A DNA stretch of 64,000 nucleotides from Actinomadura sp. NAK00032 (GCF_013364275.1 NZ_CP054932.1:3596001-3660000), one strand, 5' to 3'; positions 25,913-34,759 are shown, counted from the stretch's first letter. Program-made: numbers and translations. Notes: generated by a model from the letters alone, not told the origin.

Positions 25913-25953
25913 GTTAACGTTCATTAACAATGCCGATGTTAACGCTCATTAAC
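25913..25953. promoter_or_regulatory. Twin operators GTTAACG(T/C)TCATTAAC
   Basis: GTTAACGTTCATTAAC at 25913-25928 and GTTAACGCTCATTAAC at 25938-25953 are near-identical imperfect palindromes repeated at 25 bp, strikingly AT-rich for this DNA. They lie in the 77-bp space between accD1 and the divergent tetR. The right copy covers the -35 position for the tetR promoter (TAGACT at 25964-25969, six bases before a leaderless ATG). They are probably the binding sites of the adjacent TetR protein. Confidence 0.82.
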
Positions 25954-25975
25954 AACCCTAGTCTAGACTGCCCGC

Positions 25976-26566
25976 ATGACCTCCGCACGGACCGAGGCTC
26001 CGGCCGAGCCGCCGAACCCGCGCCGGGCCGAGATCCTCGCCGCCGCCGCCGAGCTGTTCGCGCGGCGCGGCTACCACGGGGTGTCGATCGGCGACCTCGG
26101 CCGCGCCGTCGGGCTCACCGGCCCCGCCCTCTACCGCCACTTCAGCGGCAAGGAGGCCGTCCTCGCCGAGATGCTCCTCGACATCAGCGAGCGGCTGCTC
26201 GCCGAGGGCGTCCGGCGCGCCGCCGGCCCCGACCCGGCGCGCGCCCTCGACGCGCTGCTGCGCTGGCACATCGCGTTCGCGCTCGACAACCCCGCGCTGA
26301 TCACCGTGCACGAGCGGGAGCTCGACAACGTGCCCGAGCCGCAGCGGCACCGCGTCCGCCGCCTCCAGCGCGCCTACGTGGAGGAATGGGTCGCCGTCCT
26401 GCGCCGCATGGATCCGGGCCTGCCCGACGACCGGACGCGCGCGGCCGTGCACGCCTGCTTCGGCCTCCTCAACTCCACGCCCCGCAGCGCCGCGGGGCGA
26501 GACCGCGACGCGATGGGCGACCTCCTGCACGCGATGGCCCGCGCCGCGCTCGGCGGCCTCCGCTAG
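25976..26566 (+). CDS. TetR-family regulator of the leucine catabolic operon
   Basis: A 196-residue regulator with HTH RAEILAAAAELFARRGYHGVSIGDLGRAVGLTGPALYRHFSGKEAVLAEML (about 17-67). The position, divergent from accD1-accA1-hmgL-acd, is conserved in mycobacteria and streptomycetes, where such TetR proteins control branched-chain acyl-CoA degradation, so the ligand may be an acyl-CoA of that pathway (inference). The transcript looks leaderless and the twin operators overlap its promoter, so autorepression is expected. Confidence 0.88.
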   Translation: MTSARTEAPAEPPNPRRAEILAAAAELFARRGYHGVSIGDLGRAVGLTGPALYRHFSGKEAVLAEMLLDISERLLAEGVRRAAGPDPARALDALLRWHIAFALDNPALITVHERELDNVPEPQRHRVRRLQRAYVEEWVAVLRRMDPGLPDDRTRAAVHACFGLLNSTPRSAAGRDRDAMGDLLHAMARAALGGLR

Positions 26567-26581
26567 CCCGCGTCCGGCGGG

Positions 26582-27940
26582 TCAGCAGGACGCGGTGCGG
26601 CCGTCGAGGGAGCGGTCTACCGCCTTGGCGAACGTCTCCGGGTCCGTCCCCGCCCGGTCGAAGATCTTCTGGACGCAGCTCCGGAACGTGCCGGTGAACG
26701 TGCTGTAGTGCGGGGTCACCGGGCGCGGCTCGGCGCGGCCGAGCGCGGTCACCACCGCCCGCGCCAGCGTGGTGAGCTGCGCCTCGTCCGGTACCTCGGT
26801 CTCGCCCGGCCCGACCGGCTGGCCGGTGAGGGACGAGCAGGCCCGCACCTTCACGTCGGCGGGGGAGTGGCGGCCGGGCGACAGGCCGAGCGCCGAGTAG
26901 CGGCCCGGCGCGAACCCGCCGCAGGAGAACAGCAGCCGCTGGCTGCCCGTCCCGCTCAGGAACTCCACGAGGTCGGCGGCGTCGCCGGGGTTCGGGGAGC
27001 GCTCGGACACGGCGAGGTTCTGCCCGCCGAGGACGGTGCGGCCCGGCAGCGCCGCCACCCCGAACCGCAGCCGGGCGCCGTCCCGCATCCGGGGCTCGGA
27101 CGCGAGCGCCGAGAACGCGTACGGCCAGTTGCGCATGAGCTTCGCCCCGGACGCGAACGCCTCGATGCTCTGCAGCTCCCCGTACCCGCGCGACGCGGCC
27201 AGCGCCCCGTGCACGCGCGGTACCAGCCGGGCCAGCGCCGGGTACACCTCCGTCTTCAGCTCGTCGTCGCTCGGCCGGCCGGTGCCGGTGAGCCGCCCGG
27301 CGCCGCCGTCGTTCCACACGGCCTCCAGCGCGTTCACCGTGAGGCCCTCGTAGTCGGCGAGCTGCATCGCCACGCCGGACGACAGCAGCCCCGGCCACGC
27401 GGTCGGCGGCGAGACCCCCTCCCAGTAGTAGAGGAGGCCCACGTCCACGTTGAAGGGGACGGCGTACAGCTCGCCGTCCCACTCGCCCGTCCGCAGCGCG
27501 GCGGGGAAGAAGTCGTCGAGGTCGTCGATGTCGTCGAGGGGCCGCAGGTAGCCGGCGTCGGCGAACTGCGCCGTCCACGTGTTGTCCATGATCAGCACGT
27601 CGTAGGCGCAGCTGCCGGACTCCTGCACCGCCTTGATCTGGCTGTGCTGCAGGTCGGTGGACTCGGCCGCCTCCACCAGCGTGGCGTGCGGGTGCGGGCG
27701 GCCGTCCGGGTAGCGGCCCTCGTTCCACTGCCGGATCAGCGCCCGCCGCTGGTTCTTCAGGCTGACGTCGGTACCGCCGGCGACGAACAGCTCCGACCGC
27801 GCGCAGTCGGCCGCCATGCCCGAGTAGGACGCGCCCGGCCACAGGACGACCAGCAGCCACGCCACCAGCACCAGCGCCGCCCCGGCCGCGGCGCTGACCC
27901 ACGCCCGGCGGCCTCTCGGCAGGAAGCGGGGCCGCCTCAT
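26582..27940 (-). CDS. Membrane-anchored extracellular solute-binding protein (family 1-like)
   Basis: A 452-residue protein with an Arg-rich N-terminus, one membrane helix (WVSAAAGAALVLVAWLLVVLW, about 14-34) and a periplasmic-binding-protein fold resembling sugar-binding ABC receptors (DVLIMDNTWTAQFADAGYLRPLDDI; AVPFNVDVGLLYYW). There is no lipobox cysteine and no ABC permease or ATPase gene nearby. Its ATG overlaps the stop of the VWA protein gene by 4 bp, so the two are made together. A transport role is therefore doubtful; a sensing or surface-complex role is possible. It converges on the tetR gene. Confidence 0.75.
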   Translation of the reverse strand: MRRPRFLPRGRRAWVSAAAGAALVLVAWLLVVLWPGASYSGMAADCARSELFVAGGTDVSLKNQRRALIRQWNEGRYPDGRPHPHATLVEAAESTDLQHSQIKAVQESGSCAYDVLIMDNTWTAQFADAGYLRPLDDIDDLDDFFPAALRTGEWDGELYAVPFNVDVGLLYYWEGVSPPTAWPGLLSSGVAMQLADYEGLTVNALEAVWNDGGAGRLTGTGRPSDDELKTEVYPALARLVPRVHGALAASRGYGELQSIEAFASGAKLMRNWPYAFSALASEPRMRDGARLRFGVAALPGRTVLGGQNLAVSERSPNPGDAADLVEFLSGTGSQRLLFSCGGFAPGRYSALGLSPGRHSPADVKVRACSSLTGQPVGPGETEVPDEAQLTTLARAVVTALGRAEPRPVTPHYSTFTGTFRSCVQKIFDRAGTDPETFAKAVDRSLDGRTASC

Positions 27941-30036
27941 CGCAGCTCCGACAGCAGTTCGGCGGCCTGCTCGGCCTCGGGCGCCCGCGTCAGCGGCACG
28001 CAGCCGTGCCCGTCCTTCGGGCCGAGCGCGGCCACGATCTCCCGCACGGGGGAGGAGCCGCACGTCGCCGGGCCCGTCAGCACCACCGTCAGCCGCAGCC
28101 CCGGATGCCGCTTTCGGAACTCGCCGGCCAGCCACGCGACCCGCGACTCCAGCCCCGGGTTGGTGGCGGCGGACTGCCCGTCGGTGACGAGGACGAGGTT
28201 CTGCCGTCCCGGCCCGAGGTCGGCCGCCGCGATCGCGTCGCTGAGCGGCTGGTCGGCGCCGCTGGACGCGACCGCCTGCAGCCTGCTCGTGATCGCGCTC
28301 TTCTGCTCCGGGGACGCCGCCGCCTGCGGGACGTTGCCGAAGGTGTCCGCCGCGCTCGGCGACGCCGTGGCCGACGACACCTGGAGGCCCGCGCGGTCGT
28401 TGCTCTGCAGCTGCGCCACCAGGCTGCGCAGGAACGACGTCCCGCGCACGAGCCGCGAACCGCCGCGCGCCTGCGCCGCGCCGCCCATCGACCCGGACAC
28501 GTCCAGCAGCAGTGACACCGACGTCCGCGGACGGGCCGCGCCGATGCGGTCGAGAGTCTCCTGGACGCCCGCAGGCGGCTCCAGGCCCACCACGGTCGGC
28601 ATGACCCTGGTGCCCACGACGCCCTGCAGCCGCGACAGGTAGTAGTGCTCGGTGTCGCCCTCGCGGGCGGGCGGGATGACGCCGCGGTCGTCGCGGAAAC
28701 CCTGCCGGGTCAGCGGGTTGCGGTCCAGCCAGCGGCGGAAGGCGGTGACCGCCGCGTCCCGCTCCCGGGTGTCCTGGCCGCGCCACTTCACCTGGACGAA
28801 CGGGTAGTCCAGCGTCGGCAGGCCGGTCGCGTAGTACGGGTGCAGGCGCCACCGCGCGAACGCGGCGGCGCCGGGGTCGGCCGCGCCGCAGCGGTCGCCG
28901 AGCGGCCGGCCCATGTCGTAGTCGTGCAGCACCTGCTCGGGCACGGCGACGGCGACGTCGTCCGGCGGGGCGGAGTCCTGCGCGGCGGCGCGCTCCCGGA
29001 ACCGGCACAGCAGCGACACCGCGTCCGGCGCCACCAGGTCGGCGGGCTCGGCGAACCGCTCGTCCGCGGCGTCGGCGCCCGGCGCCCCGTCGTATAACGC
29101 GGGCGTGACGGCGAGCGCCGCCGCCGACGTCTCCGGGACGGGCCGCGCGATCGCCCGCAGCTTCACCCCCGCGTCCGCGACCCGGCGCAGCAGCGCCGCC
29201 GTGCCCGGCGCGATCGGCGCCGCGATCGGGTCGGCGACGGACTCGTGCGCCCGGGTGAACAGCGCCAGCACCAGCGGGGACGTCCCGACCGAGCCGCGTA
29301 CCCGAAACACCGGGTCGGCCTTGCCGGACGGCGCGCCCGGCCCCGCCCCGGCCGCGCCGACCTGGCCGGGGCCCTTCGGGACGAAGTCGTACTCGGCCGT
29401 CGAGGACGGGATCCAGATGTCGGGCTGCGGGCCGAACAGCTGCTGGTCGTCGGCGTGCCCCGCGTCCGCCGCCGCGCTGCGCCGCCACAGCAGCCGGAAC
29501 CCGTCGTACAGCGGGACGGGCCCGGCCTCGGGGACGACGGTGACGCTGTACTCGCGGCAGCCGCGGTCCTCGCTGTCGTTGACGAACTCGGCGGCGGCGG
29601 CGCGCAGCGGCGTCAGCGTCTCGGGGGCGGTCAGGACCCGCAGGTCGAGCGGCTGCCCGCACGCGCTCGCGCGGTCGCGGAGCACCTGGACGCCGGTGCC
29701 GGCGAGCAGGAGGGCGGCCATCGCGGCGGCGCCCGCCAGGCCCCACCCGAGCGTCGCGCCGCCCCGCCGCAGGACCCGCCCGACGCGTTCCAGGACGGCG
29801 TGCGCGGTCGCGGGGTAGAAGACGAACAGCGCCGCCGTCAGCAGCGCGACGACCAGCAGGGTGATGACCGCGTTCAGCCAGAAGACGCCGTGCACGAGCG
29901 TCACCCCGATGCTGACGATGACGGTGGAGCAGAGGTCGAGGAGCATGACCTGCAGGAACCTGCGGAGCCAGGGGGGAAGGCCGTCCTGCCGCCCCGGCCG
30001 CCGCGACCGGCCGCCGTCGCCGCTCGGTCCCGTCAT
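27937..30036 (-). CDS. Membrane protein with solute-binding-like region and C-terminal VWA domain
   Basis: A 699-residue protein: a Gly/Arg-rich cytoplasmic N-terminus, three predicted membrane helices (about 27-50, 53-74 and 97-117), an extracellular region (about 128-490) reminiscent of type-1 solute-binding proteins, and a von Willebrand A domain from about 505 with an intact MIDAS motif DVSGSM (512-517) and VTDG later on. The ATG at 30036 is used; a longer in-frame extension runs into the divergent promoter. The pair of a solute-binding protein and a solute-binding/VWA fusion is recurrent in actinomycetes but has no established function. The MIDAS suggests metal-dependent binding to another protein. 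Confidence 0.75.
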   Translation of the reverse strand: MTGPSGDGGRSRRPGRQDGLPPWLRRFLQVMLLDLCSTVIVSIGVTLVHGVFWLNAVITLLVVALLTAALFVFYPATAHAVLERVGRVLRRGGATLGWGLAGAAAMAALLLAGTGVQVLRDRASACGQPLDLRVLTAPETLTPLRAAAAEFVNDSEDRGCREYSVTVVPEAGPVPLYDGFRLLWRRSAAADAGHADDQQLFGPQPDIWIPSSTAEYDFVPKGPGQVGAAGAGPGAPSGKADPVFRVRGSVGTSPLVLALFTRAHESVADPIAAPIAPGTAALLRRVADAGVKLRAIARPVPETSAAALAVTPALYDGAPGADAADERFAEPADLVAPDAVSLLCRFRERAAAQDSAPPDDVAVAVPEQVLHDYDMGRPLGDRCGAADPGAAAFARWRLHPYYATGLPTLDYPFVQVKWRGQDTRERDAAVTAFRRWLDRNPLTRQGFRDDRGVIPPAREGDTEHYYLSRLQGVVGTRVMPTVVGLEPPAGVQETLDRIGAARPRTSVSLLLDVSGSMGGAAQARGGSRLVRGTSFLRSLVAQLQSNDRAGLQVSSATASPSAADTFGNVPQAAASPEQKSAITSRLQAVASSGADQPLSDAIAAADLGPGRQNLVLVTDGQSAATNPGLESRVAWLAGEFRKRHPGLRLTVVLTGPATCGSSPVREIVAALGPKDGHGCVPLTRAPEAEQAAELLSELR

Positions 30037-30091
30037 GCACGCCCCATCGCCGTGTAGGTCTCGGTTCTCGGCCCCCCGGCACTGACCCATC

Positions 30092-30120
30092 ATGATACGT
30101 AGCCGCGCGGTCGCGGTCAG
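30092..30120 (-). promoter_or_regulatory. Predicted promoter of the VWA/solute-binding operon
   Basis: On the minus strand CTGACC (30120-30115) and TATCAT (30097-30092) are separated by 17 bp. The -10 includes an ATCATGAT palindrome. The leader to the ATG at 30036 would be about 50 nt. By eye only. Confidence 0.4.
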
Positions 30121-30240
30121 GGAAGTCGGCTGACCGGGGCCGGTCGATCTCCGCCGCCGCGCCGCGCCGGGTCCTCTTGACGGGCCGCCAGCAAGACGGG
30201 TCAGATGGACCGAGCCAGACCCCGCACAGAGGAGGCCCGC

Positions 30241-31791
30241 ATGGGCGTCGAAGGTGTCGGTTTCTACCAGATCGCGCAGAACGACCCGGACCGCCCGGCC
30301 GTGCTGGCCCCCGGCGGGCCGGTGACCTACGGCGAACTCCACGCCGAGGTGAACCGCCTGTCCCACGCGCTCGCGGGCATGGGCCTGAGCCCCGGCGACG
30401 CGCTCGCGACGGTCCTCGGCAACCGGCGCGAGTTCCTCACCGTGATGCTGGCCGCGATGCAGTCGGGGCTCTACCTCGTCCCTGTGAGCCGCCACCTCAC
30501 CGCGCCCGAGATCGGCTACATCCTCGGCGACTCCGGCGCCAAGGCCGTCATCACCGAGAGCGAGTTCGCCGCCGCCGTGTCCGGCGCGGCCGACGAGGCG
30601 GGCGTCCCGGCGGAGGGGCGGGTGAGCGCCGACCCCGCCCCGGGCTACCGCGCGCTGCCCGAGCTGTGCGCCGCGCACAGCGCCGACCCGCCCGCCAAGC
30701 GCCAGATGGGCTCGGTGATGCTCTACACGTCCGGGACGACCGGGCGGCCCAAGGGCGTGCGGCGCCCGCTGATGGACATCCCGCCCGAGGTGCTGTTCGA
30801 GGTCATGAAGCAGACGCTGATGCGGCACCTCGGCCTCGAACCGGGCGACGACGAGGTCCACCTCGCCATCGGCCCGCTGTACCACTCGGCGCCCTGCGTC
30901 CACGCGCTGATGTCGCTCAGCCTCGGCCACGCCGTCGTCATCTCCGCCCACTTCGGGCCCGAGGAGACCCTCGACCTCATCCAGCGGTACCGGGTCACCA
31001 ACTCGCTGATGGTGCCGACCATGTTCCACCGCATGCTGGGCCTGCCCGAGGACGTCCGCGCGAGGTACGACGTCTCGTCGCTGCGGCAGGTCTTCCACAC
31101 GGCCGCGCCCATCCCCAAGGAGACCAAGCAGCGGATGATGGACTGGTGGGGGCCCGTCCTGTACGAGTACTACGGCTCGACGGAGAGCGGCCCGGTCGTC
31201 GTCGCCGCGCCCCACGAGTGGCTCGCCCACCCGGGGACGGTCGGACGCGCGGTCGAGGGCGTCCAGATCAAGATCCTGGACCCGGAGGGCGCCGAGCTGC
31301 CGCCCGGTGAGACGGGCCTGATCTACGCGAGCGGTCAGCCCGGGTTCGAGTACCACGACGACCCGGACAAGACGGCCGCCGCGATGCGCGGCGACTTCTA
31401 CACGCCCGGCGACCTCGGCCACCTGGACGAGGACGGCTGGCTCTACATGAGCGACCGCCGCACCGACCTCATCATCTCCGGCGGCGTCAACATCTACCCG
31501 GCGGAGATCGAGTCGGTGCTGCTCCAGCACCCGGCCGTGGGGGACGCCGTCGTCATCGGCGTCCCCGACGACGACTGGGGGCAGGTCGCCGTCGCGCTCG
31601 TCGAGCCCGCCGAGGGCGCGGCGGCGGGCGACGCGCTGGCCGCCGACCTGCTCGCGTTCTGCGCGCCGCGCCTGGCGAAGCTGAAGCACCCCCGGCGGAT
31701 CGAGTTCCGCGCCGCGCTGCCGCGCACCCCGTCCGGCAAGCTCAGCCGGCGCCGCGTCCGCGAGGACTACCTGGGCGGACGGGAGGGCTGA
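30241..31791 (+). CDS. Acyl-CoA synthetase (ANL superfamily, FadD-type), second paralog
   Basis: A 516-residue AMP-forming acyl-CoA ligase. The phosphate loop YTSGTTGRPKGV is at 162-173, EYYGSTESGP is the adenylate motif, GDLGHLDEDGWLYMSDRRTDLIISGGVNIYP the hinge, and RTPSGKLSRRRV carries the C-terminal lysine. The ATG at 30241 has AGAGGAGG seven bases upstream. It is monocistronic and diverges from the VWA operon. It is a clear paralog of the enzyme at 1798; differing loops suggest different acids are used. Confidence 0.89.
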   Translation: MGVEGVGFYQIAQNDPDRPAVLAPGGPVTYGELHAEVNRLSHALAGMGLSPGDALATVLGNRREFLTVMLAAMQSGLYLVPVSRHLTAPEIGYILGDSGAKAVITESEFAAAVSGAADEAGVPAEGRVSADPAPGYRALPELCAAHSADPPAKRQMGSVMLYTSGTTGRPKGVRRPLMDIPPEVLFEVMKQTLMRHLGLEPGDDEVHLAIGPLYHSAPCVHALMSLSLGHAVVISAHFGPEETLDLIQRYRVTNSLMVPTMFHRMLGLPEDVRARYDVSSLRQVFHTAAPIPKETKQRMMDWWGPVLYEYYGSTESGPVVVAAPHEWLAHPGTVGRAVEGVQIKILDPEGAELPPGETGLIYASGQPGFEYHDDPDKTAAAMRGDFYTPGDLGHLDEDGWLYMSDRRTDLIISGGVNIYPAEIESVLLQHPAVGDAVVIGVPDDDWGQVAVALVEPAEGAAAGDALAADLLAFCAPRLAKLKHPRRIEFRAALPRTPSGKLSRRRVREDYLGGREG

Positions 31792-31867
31792 CGCCGGGCG
31801 GGCGCGCCGCCCGCAACTCGCCGCCGGAACGTCGAACGCCGCCGCGGGCCCGTGCGTACAACGGCAC

Positions 31868-33193
31868 ATGGAAGACCAGAAGGTCGCCCCGCTGGACGAC
31901 GTCGCCCCGACCCCCGCCGCCCCGACGAAGACCGACCTTCCCGTCATCACCGACCCGGCCGCCTGCACCGTGGACGAGGCGCCCGCCGGCGCCGGGGAGC
32001 CCGCGGCCGCCGATGACGACCGCGCCGGGATCGCACGCCTCGGTGATCCGGTCGCGGTCTGGCCGTGCGCCGGCTGCGGACGGCCCGTGCCGCAGCCGGT
32101 GCGCGGTGCCCGCACCGTCCGGTTCTGCCAGGACGGCGACGGCGCGTGCGAGCGGGCCGCGCGGGAGAGCCGCGAGCGGGCGCTGGACTCCCCGGGGCTC
32201 ACCGGGCAGGTCGCGTGGGCGTGGGAGATGGTCGACCGGCTGGAGGGCGCCGCCGACCGGCTCGCCGGCTCGCTGATGGCGGAGCTGAGCGTCGCCGGCG
32301 TCGAGCGGCGGGTCGCCGACGCCCGCGCCGAGGCCGCGGGGCAGGTCGCCATCGCGCAGCGGGAGCGGGACGCCTCGCAGCGGCAGGCCGAGCTGGCGTG
32401 GCGGGAGACCGCCGCCGCCCGCGCCCGCGCGGAGGCCGCCGAGCGGGAGGCCGCCGCCGCCCGCGCCGAGGCCGAGCGGCTGGCCGGCGAGCGCGACACC
32501 GCCCGGCGCGAGGCGGCGGAGGCGCGGGACGAGGCCGACGGCGCGTCCGCAGCCCGGCTCGCCGCCGAGCGCGAGCGCGACCGGGTGGCGTCCCGCGAGG
32601 GCGAACTGCTCGCCTCGCTGGAGAGCGCCCGCTCCGAGCTCGTCGCCCTGCACGGCCGGGTGGCGGAGGCCGAGACGCTCCTGGAGGGGCGGCGCGTCGA
32701 GTCGGCCGCCGCCGAGCGCGCCGCCGAGGACCTGCGCTCGGCCGTCCGCGACGCCGAGGCCAAGCGCGGACAGGCCGTCGCCGACCGCGACCAGATCCAG
32801 GCGCGCGGCCGGGAGCTGGAGCGGCACAACTGGCAGCTGACCCGTGCCGCCGAGGAGCTGCGGGCGGCGGTGCGGGCGCTGACCGCCGAGCGGGACGCCG
32901 CACGGGCCGAGGCCGACCGGGCCCGCCGCCGCGTCGACGCGCTCACCGCGCTCACCGACGGGCAGGACACCGGCCCCCGCCCGGTGGCCGACCCGGAGCC
33001 GCGGACCGGGCTGCATCCGCTGCCGCCGATGAACGGGACGAGGACCGGATCGCTGCTGGACGGCGGCGACCCCCTCGCCACCGGCCCCCGCCCCGGCCCG
33101 CTGAACGGCCACCGCACCGGCCCGCTGAACGGCCACCGCAGCGGGCACGCCAACGGGCACGCCAACGGACATCGCCTTCCCCACGCCGGCTGA
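31868..33193 (+). CDS. Cys4 plus long coiled-coil protein of unknown function
   Basis: A 441-residue protein I do not recognise as a named family. After an acidic, Ala/Pro-rich N-terminus comes a zinc-finger-like CX2C-X16-CX6C (C67, C70, C87, C94). Residues about 100-365 are almost all Ala, Glu, Arg and Asp in heptad-like runs (REAAEARDEADGASAARLAA and similar), that is, a long coiled coil of some 35 nm if continuous. The C-terminus has NGHRTGPLNGHRSGHANGHANGH repeats that could bind metal. A -10-like TACAAC ends five bases before the ATG, so the message is probably leaderless. KfrA-like or cytoskeletal scaffolds are analogies only. Confidence 0.65.
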   Translation: MEDQKVAPLDDVAPTPAAPTKTDLPVITDPAACTVDEAPAGAGEPAAADDDRAGIARLGDPVAVWPCAGCGRPVPQPVRGARTVRFCQDGDGACERAARESRERALDSPGLTGQVAWAWEMVDRLEGAADRLAGSLMAELSVAGVERRVADARAEAAGQVAIAQRERDASQRQAELAWRETAAARARAEAAEREAAAARAEAERLAGERDTARREAAEARDEADGASAARLAAERERDRVASREGELLASLESARSELVALHGRVAEAETLLEGRRVESAAAERAAEDLRSAVRDAEAKRGQAVADRDQIQARGRELERHNWQLTRAAEELRAAVRALTAERDAARAEADRARRRVDALTALTDGQDTGPRPVADPEPRTGLHPLPPMNGTRTGSLLDGGDPLATGPRPGPLNGHRTGPLNGHRSGHANGHANGHRLPHAG

Positions 33194-33262
33194 CGGTCAC
33201 GCCGGCGGAGCGACGCACAGGTAGGAGGTGAGGCGCAACTCCATACTGCACTGGCCCTGAAT

Positions 33263-33300
33263 CCGGCCGCCGTACCGCACCGGGGTGGTACGGCGGCCGG
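33263..33300. terminator. Bidirectional terminator hairpin
   Basis: CCGGCCGCCGTACC (33263-33276) pairs perfectly over 14 bp with GGTACGGCGGCCGG (33287-33300) across a 10-nt loop. It ends two bases before the cbiZ stop and separates it from the convergent coiled-coil gene. Confidence 0.78.
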
Positions 33301-33302
33301 TG

Positions 33303-33992
33303 CTAGCCGCGGGTCTCCAGGTAGCGGGTGTAGTCGAGGGCCCCGGCGCGGACGGCGGCGTGCACGGCACGGGCGATCCGCGCGCCCCACGTCGAGCGGG
33401 GCCCGGCGAAGACCTCCTGGTCCGCGCCGCCGGACGCGGCCGCCACGCAGACGGCGTCGGACGCGGTGCCCGTGCACGGGAAGCCCGCCTCAAGGAGCGC
33501 CTGCGTCTTCGCCTCGGTCGCGGTGACGACCGCGTTCACCAGCGCCGCGTCGCTCAGCGGGACGGGCACGGCGACGACGATGTTGATGGTGCCGGGCGTC
33601 CAGGCCGACCGGCGCGTCCCGTCGAGCGGCGCCAGTTCGGGGTCGGCGGTTCCGGCGGGGGAGGCCGCCCAGGTCGGGACGCGCAGCCCCACCGTCGCCG
33701 ACACGTGCACGCCCGCGTCGTCCCGCCGCATCGTGCGGGCGACGGACGCGGCCGTCAGCATCCCGACGCCCGGCCCCTCCAGCCCGTACAGCGCGGCCAG
33801 TTCGGACAGGTGCGCGACCGGATCGGTGCGCGAGTAGGCGCCCGGGACCTGCGCGTTCAGCACCCACCCGGCGGGGCCGATGCCGCCGCCCAGCATCGCC
33901 GACGAGATCGTCCGCCGGCCGGGCCCGGCCCGCCACACCGTCGCGGCGAGGCGCTTTCCGTCCTCCTCGCGCCACACGGTCTCCAGGTTCAC
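33303..33992 (-). CDS. cbiZ: Adenosylcobinamide amidohydrolase
   Basis: A 229-residue CbiZ-family enzyme, which removes the aminopropanol side chain of (adenosyl)cobinamide to give cobyric acid so that the corrinoid can re-enter B12 synthesis. The family blocks SSAMLGGGIGPAGWVLNAQV, AWTPGTINIVVAVPVPLSDAALVNAVVTATEAKTQAL and CTGTASDAVCVAA are present. The GTG at 33992 overlaps the ATPase stop by four bases (GTGA). The gene is thus translationally coupled to a corrinoid transporter under a B12 riboswitch, which fits a salvage role. Confidence 0.88.
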   Translation of the reverse strand: MNLETVWREEDGKRLAATVWRAGPGRRTISSAMLGGGIGPAGWVLNAQVPGAYSRTDPVAHLSELAALYGLEGPGVGMLTAASVARTMRRDDAGVHVSATVGLRVPTWAASPAGTADPELAPLDGTRRSAWTPGTINIVVAVPVPLSDAALVNAVVTATEAKTQALLEAGFPCTGTASDAVCVAAASGGADQEVFAGPRSTWGARIARAVHAAVRAGALDYTRYLETRG

Positions 33993-34759
33993 GGCCGCTC
34001 CAGTGCCAGCATCGGCCGCCCGCCCGGACCGGGGGCGACATGGACCCGCGCGCCGAAGTGCTCCTCGACGACCGCGCGGGTGAGGACCTCCTCCGGCGTG
34101 CCCGCCGCCGCGACCCGCCCGTCGGAGACGAGGACGAGCGCGTCGGCGTACTGCCCGGCGAGGGTGAGGTCGTGGATCGTCGTCACCACGGTCAGCCCGT
34201 CGGCGAGCCGCAGCCGGTCGACCAGCTCCAGCACCTGCTGCTGGTGGCCGATGTCGAGCGCGGTCGTCGGCTCGTCCAGCAGGAGCACCGACGTCTGCTG
34301 CGCCAGCGCGCGCGCCAGCACCACCCGCTGCCGCTCGCCGCCGGACAGGTGGTCCAGGGGCCGGGTCGCGAAGCCGGTGAGGTCGAGCCGTTCGAGGACC
34401 TCCTCGGTGACGGCCCGGTCGCGCGGGCTCTCCCGGCCGAGGTGCGGGATGTAGGGGGAGCGGCCGAGCAGCGTGTAGTCGAACACCGTCATCCCCACGG
34501 GGAGGTGCGGGTTCTGCGCGGCGTAGGCGACCGTCCGGGCCCGCTGCCGCGGCTTGAGCCGCTGGAGGTCCTCGCCGGCCACCGTGATCTCGCCGTGCGA
34601 GGCCACCAGGCCGAGGACCGCGCGCAGCAGCGTTGACTTCCCGGCCCCGTTCGGCCCGATCACCGCCGTCCACGACCCGGCCGGGACGTCCAGCGACACG
34701 CCCTTCAGCACCGGCCGGCCGCCGAGCGACACGTCCAGGCCCCGCACCGCGACCGTCAC
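33989..34759 (-). CDS. btuD: ABC transporter ATP-binding protein, FecCD/BtuCD type
   Basis: A 256-residue ATPase with Walker A GPNGAGKST, Q-loop QNPHL, signature LSGGERQRVVLARAL, Walker B VLLLDEPTTALD and switch TIHD. It resembles the FecE/BtuD/HmuV group. The B12 riboswitch and cbiZ in the same operon point to corrinoids instead of siderophores or heme. Start GTG at 34759 overlaps the permease stop by 4 bp. Confidence 0.9.
   Translation of the reverse strand: MTVAVRGLDVSLGGRPVLKGVSLDVPAGSWTAVIGPNGAGKSTLLRAVLGLVASHGEITVAGEDLQRLKPRQRARTVAYAAQNPHLPVGMTVFDYTLLGRSPYIPHLGRESPRDRAVTEEVLERLDLTGFATRPLDHLSGGERQRVVLARALAQQTSVLLLDEPTTALDIGHQQQVLELVDRLRLADGLTVVTTIHDLTLAGQYADALVLVSDGRVAAAGTPEEVLTRAVVEEHFGARVHVAPGPGGRPMLALERP

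Noticed and set aside
27937..33477. A minus-strand open frame of over 1800 codons across the VWA gene, the acyl-CoA synthetase and the coiled-coil gene.
   Set aside because: Upstream of 30036 it is Ser/Ala/Arg low-complexity antisense of two well-supported plus-strand genes.
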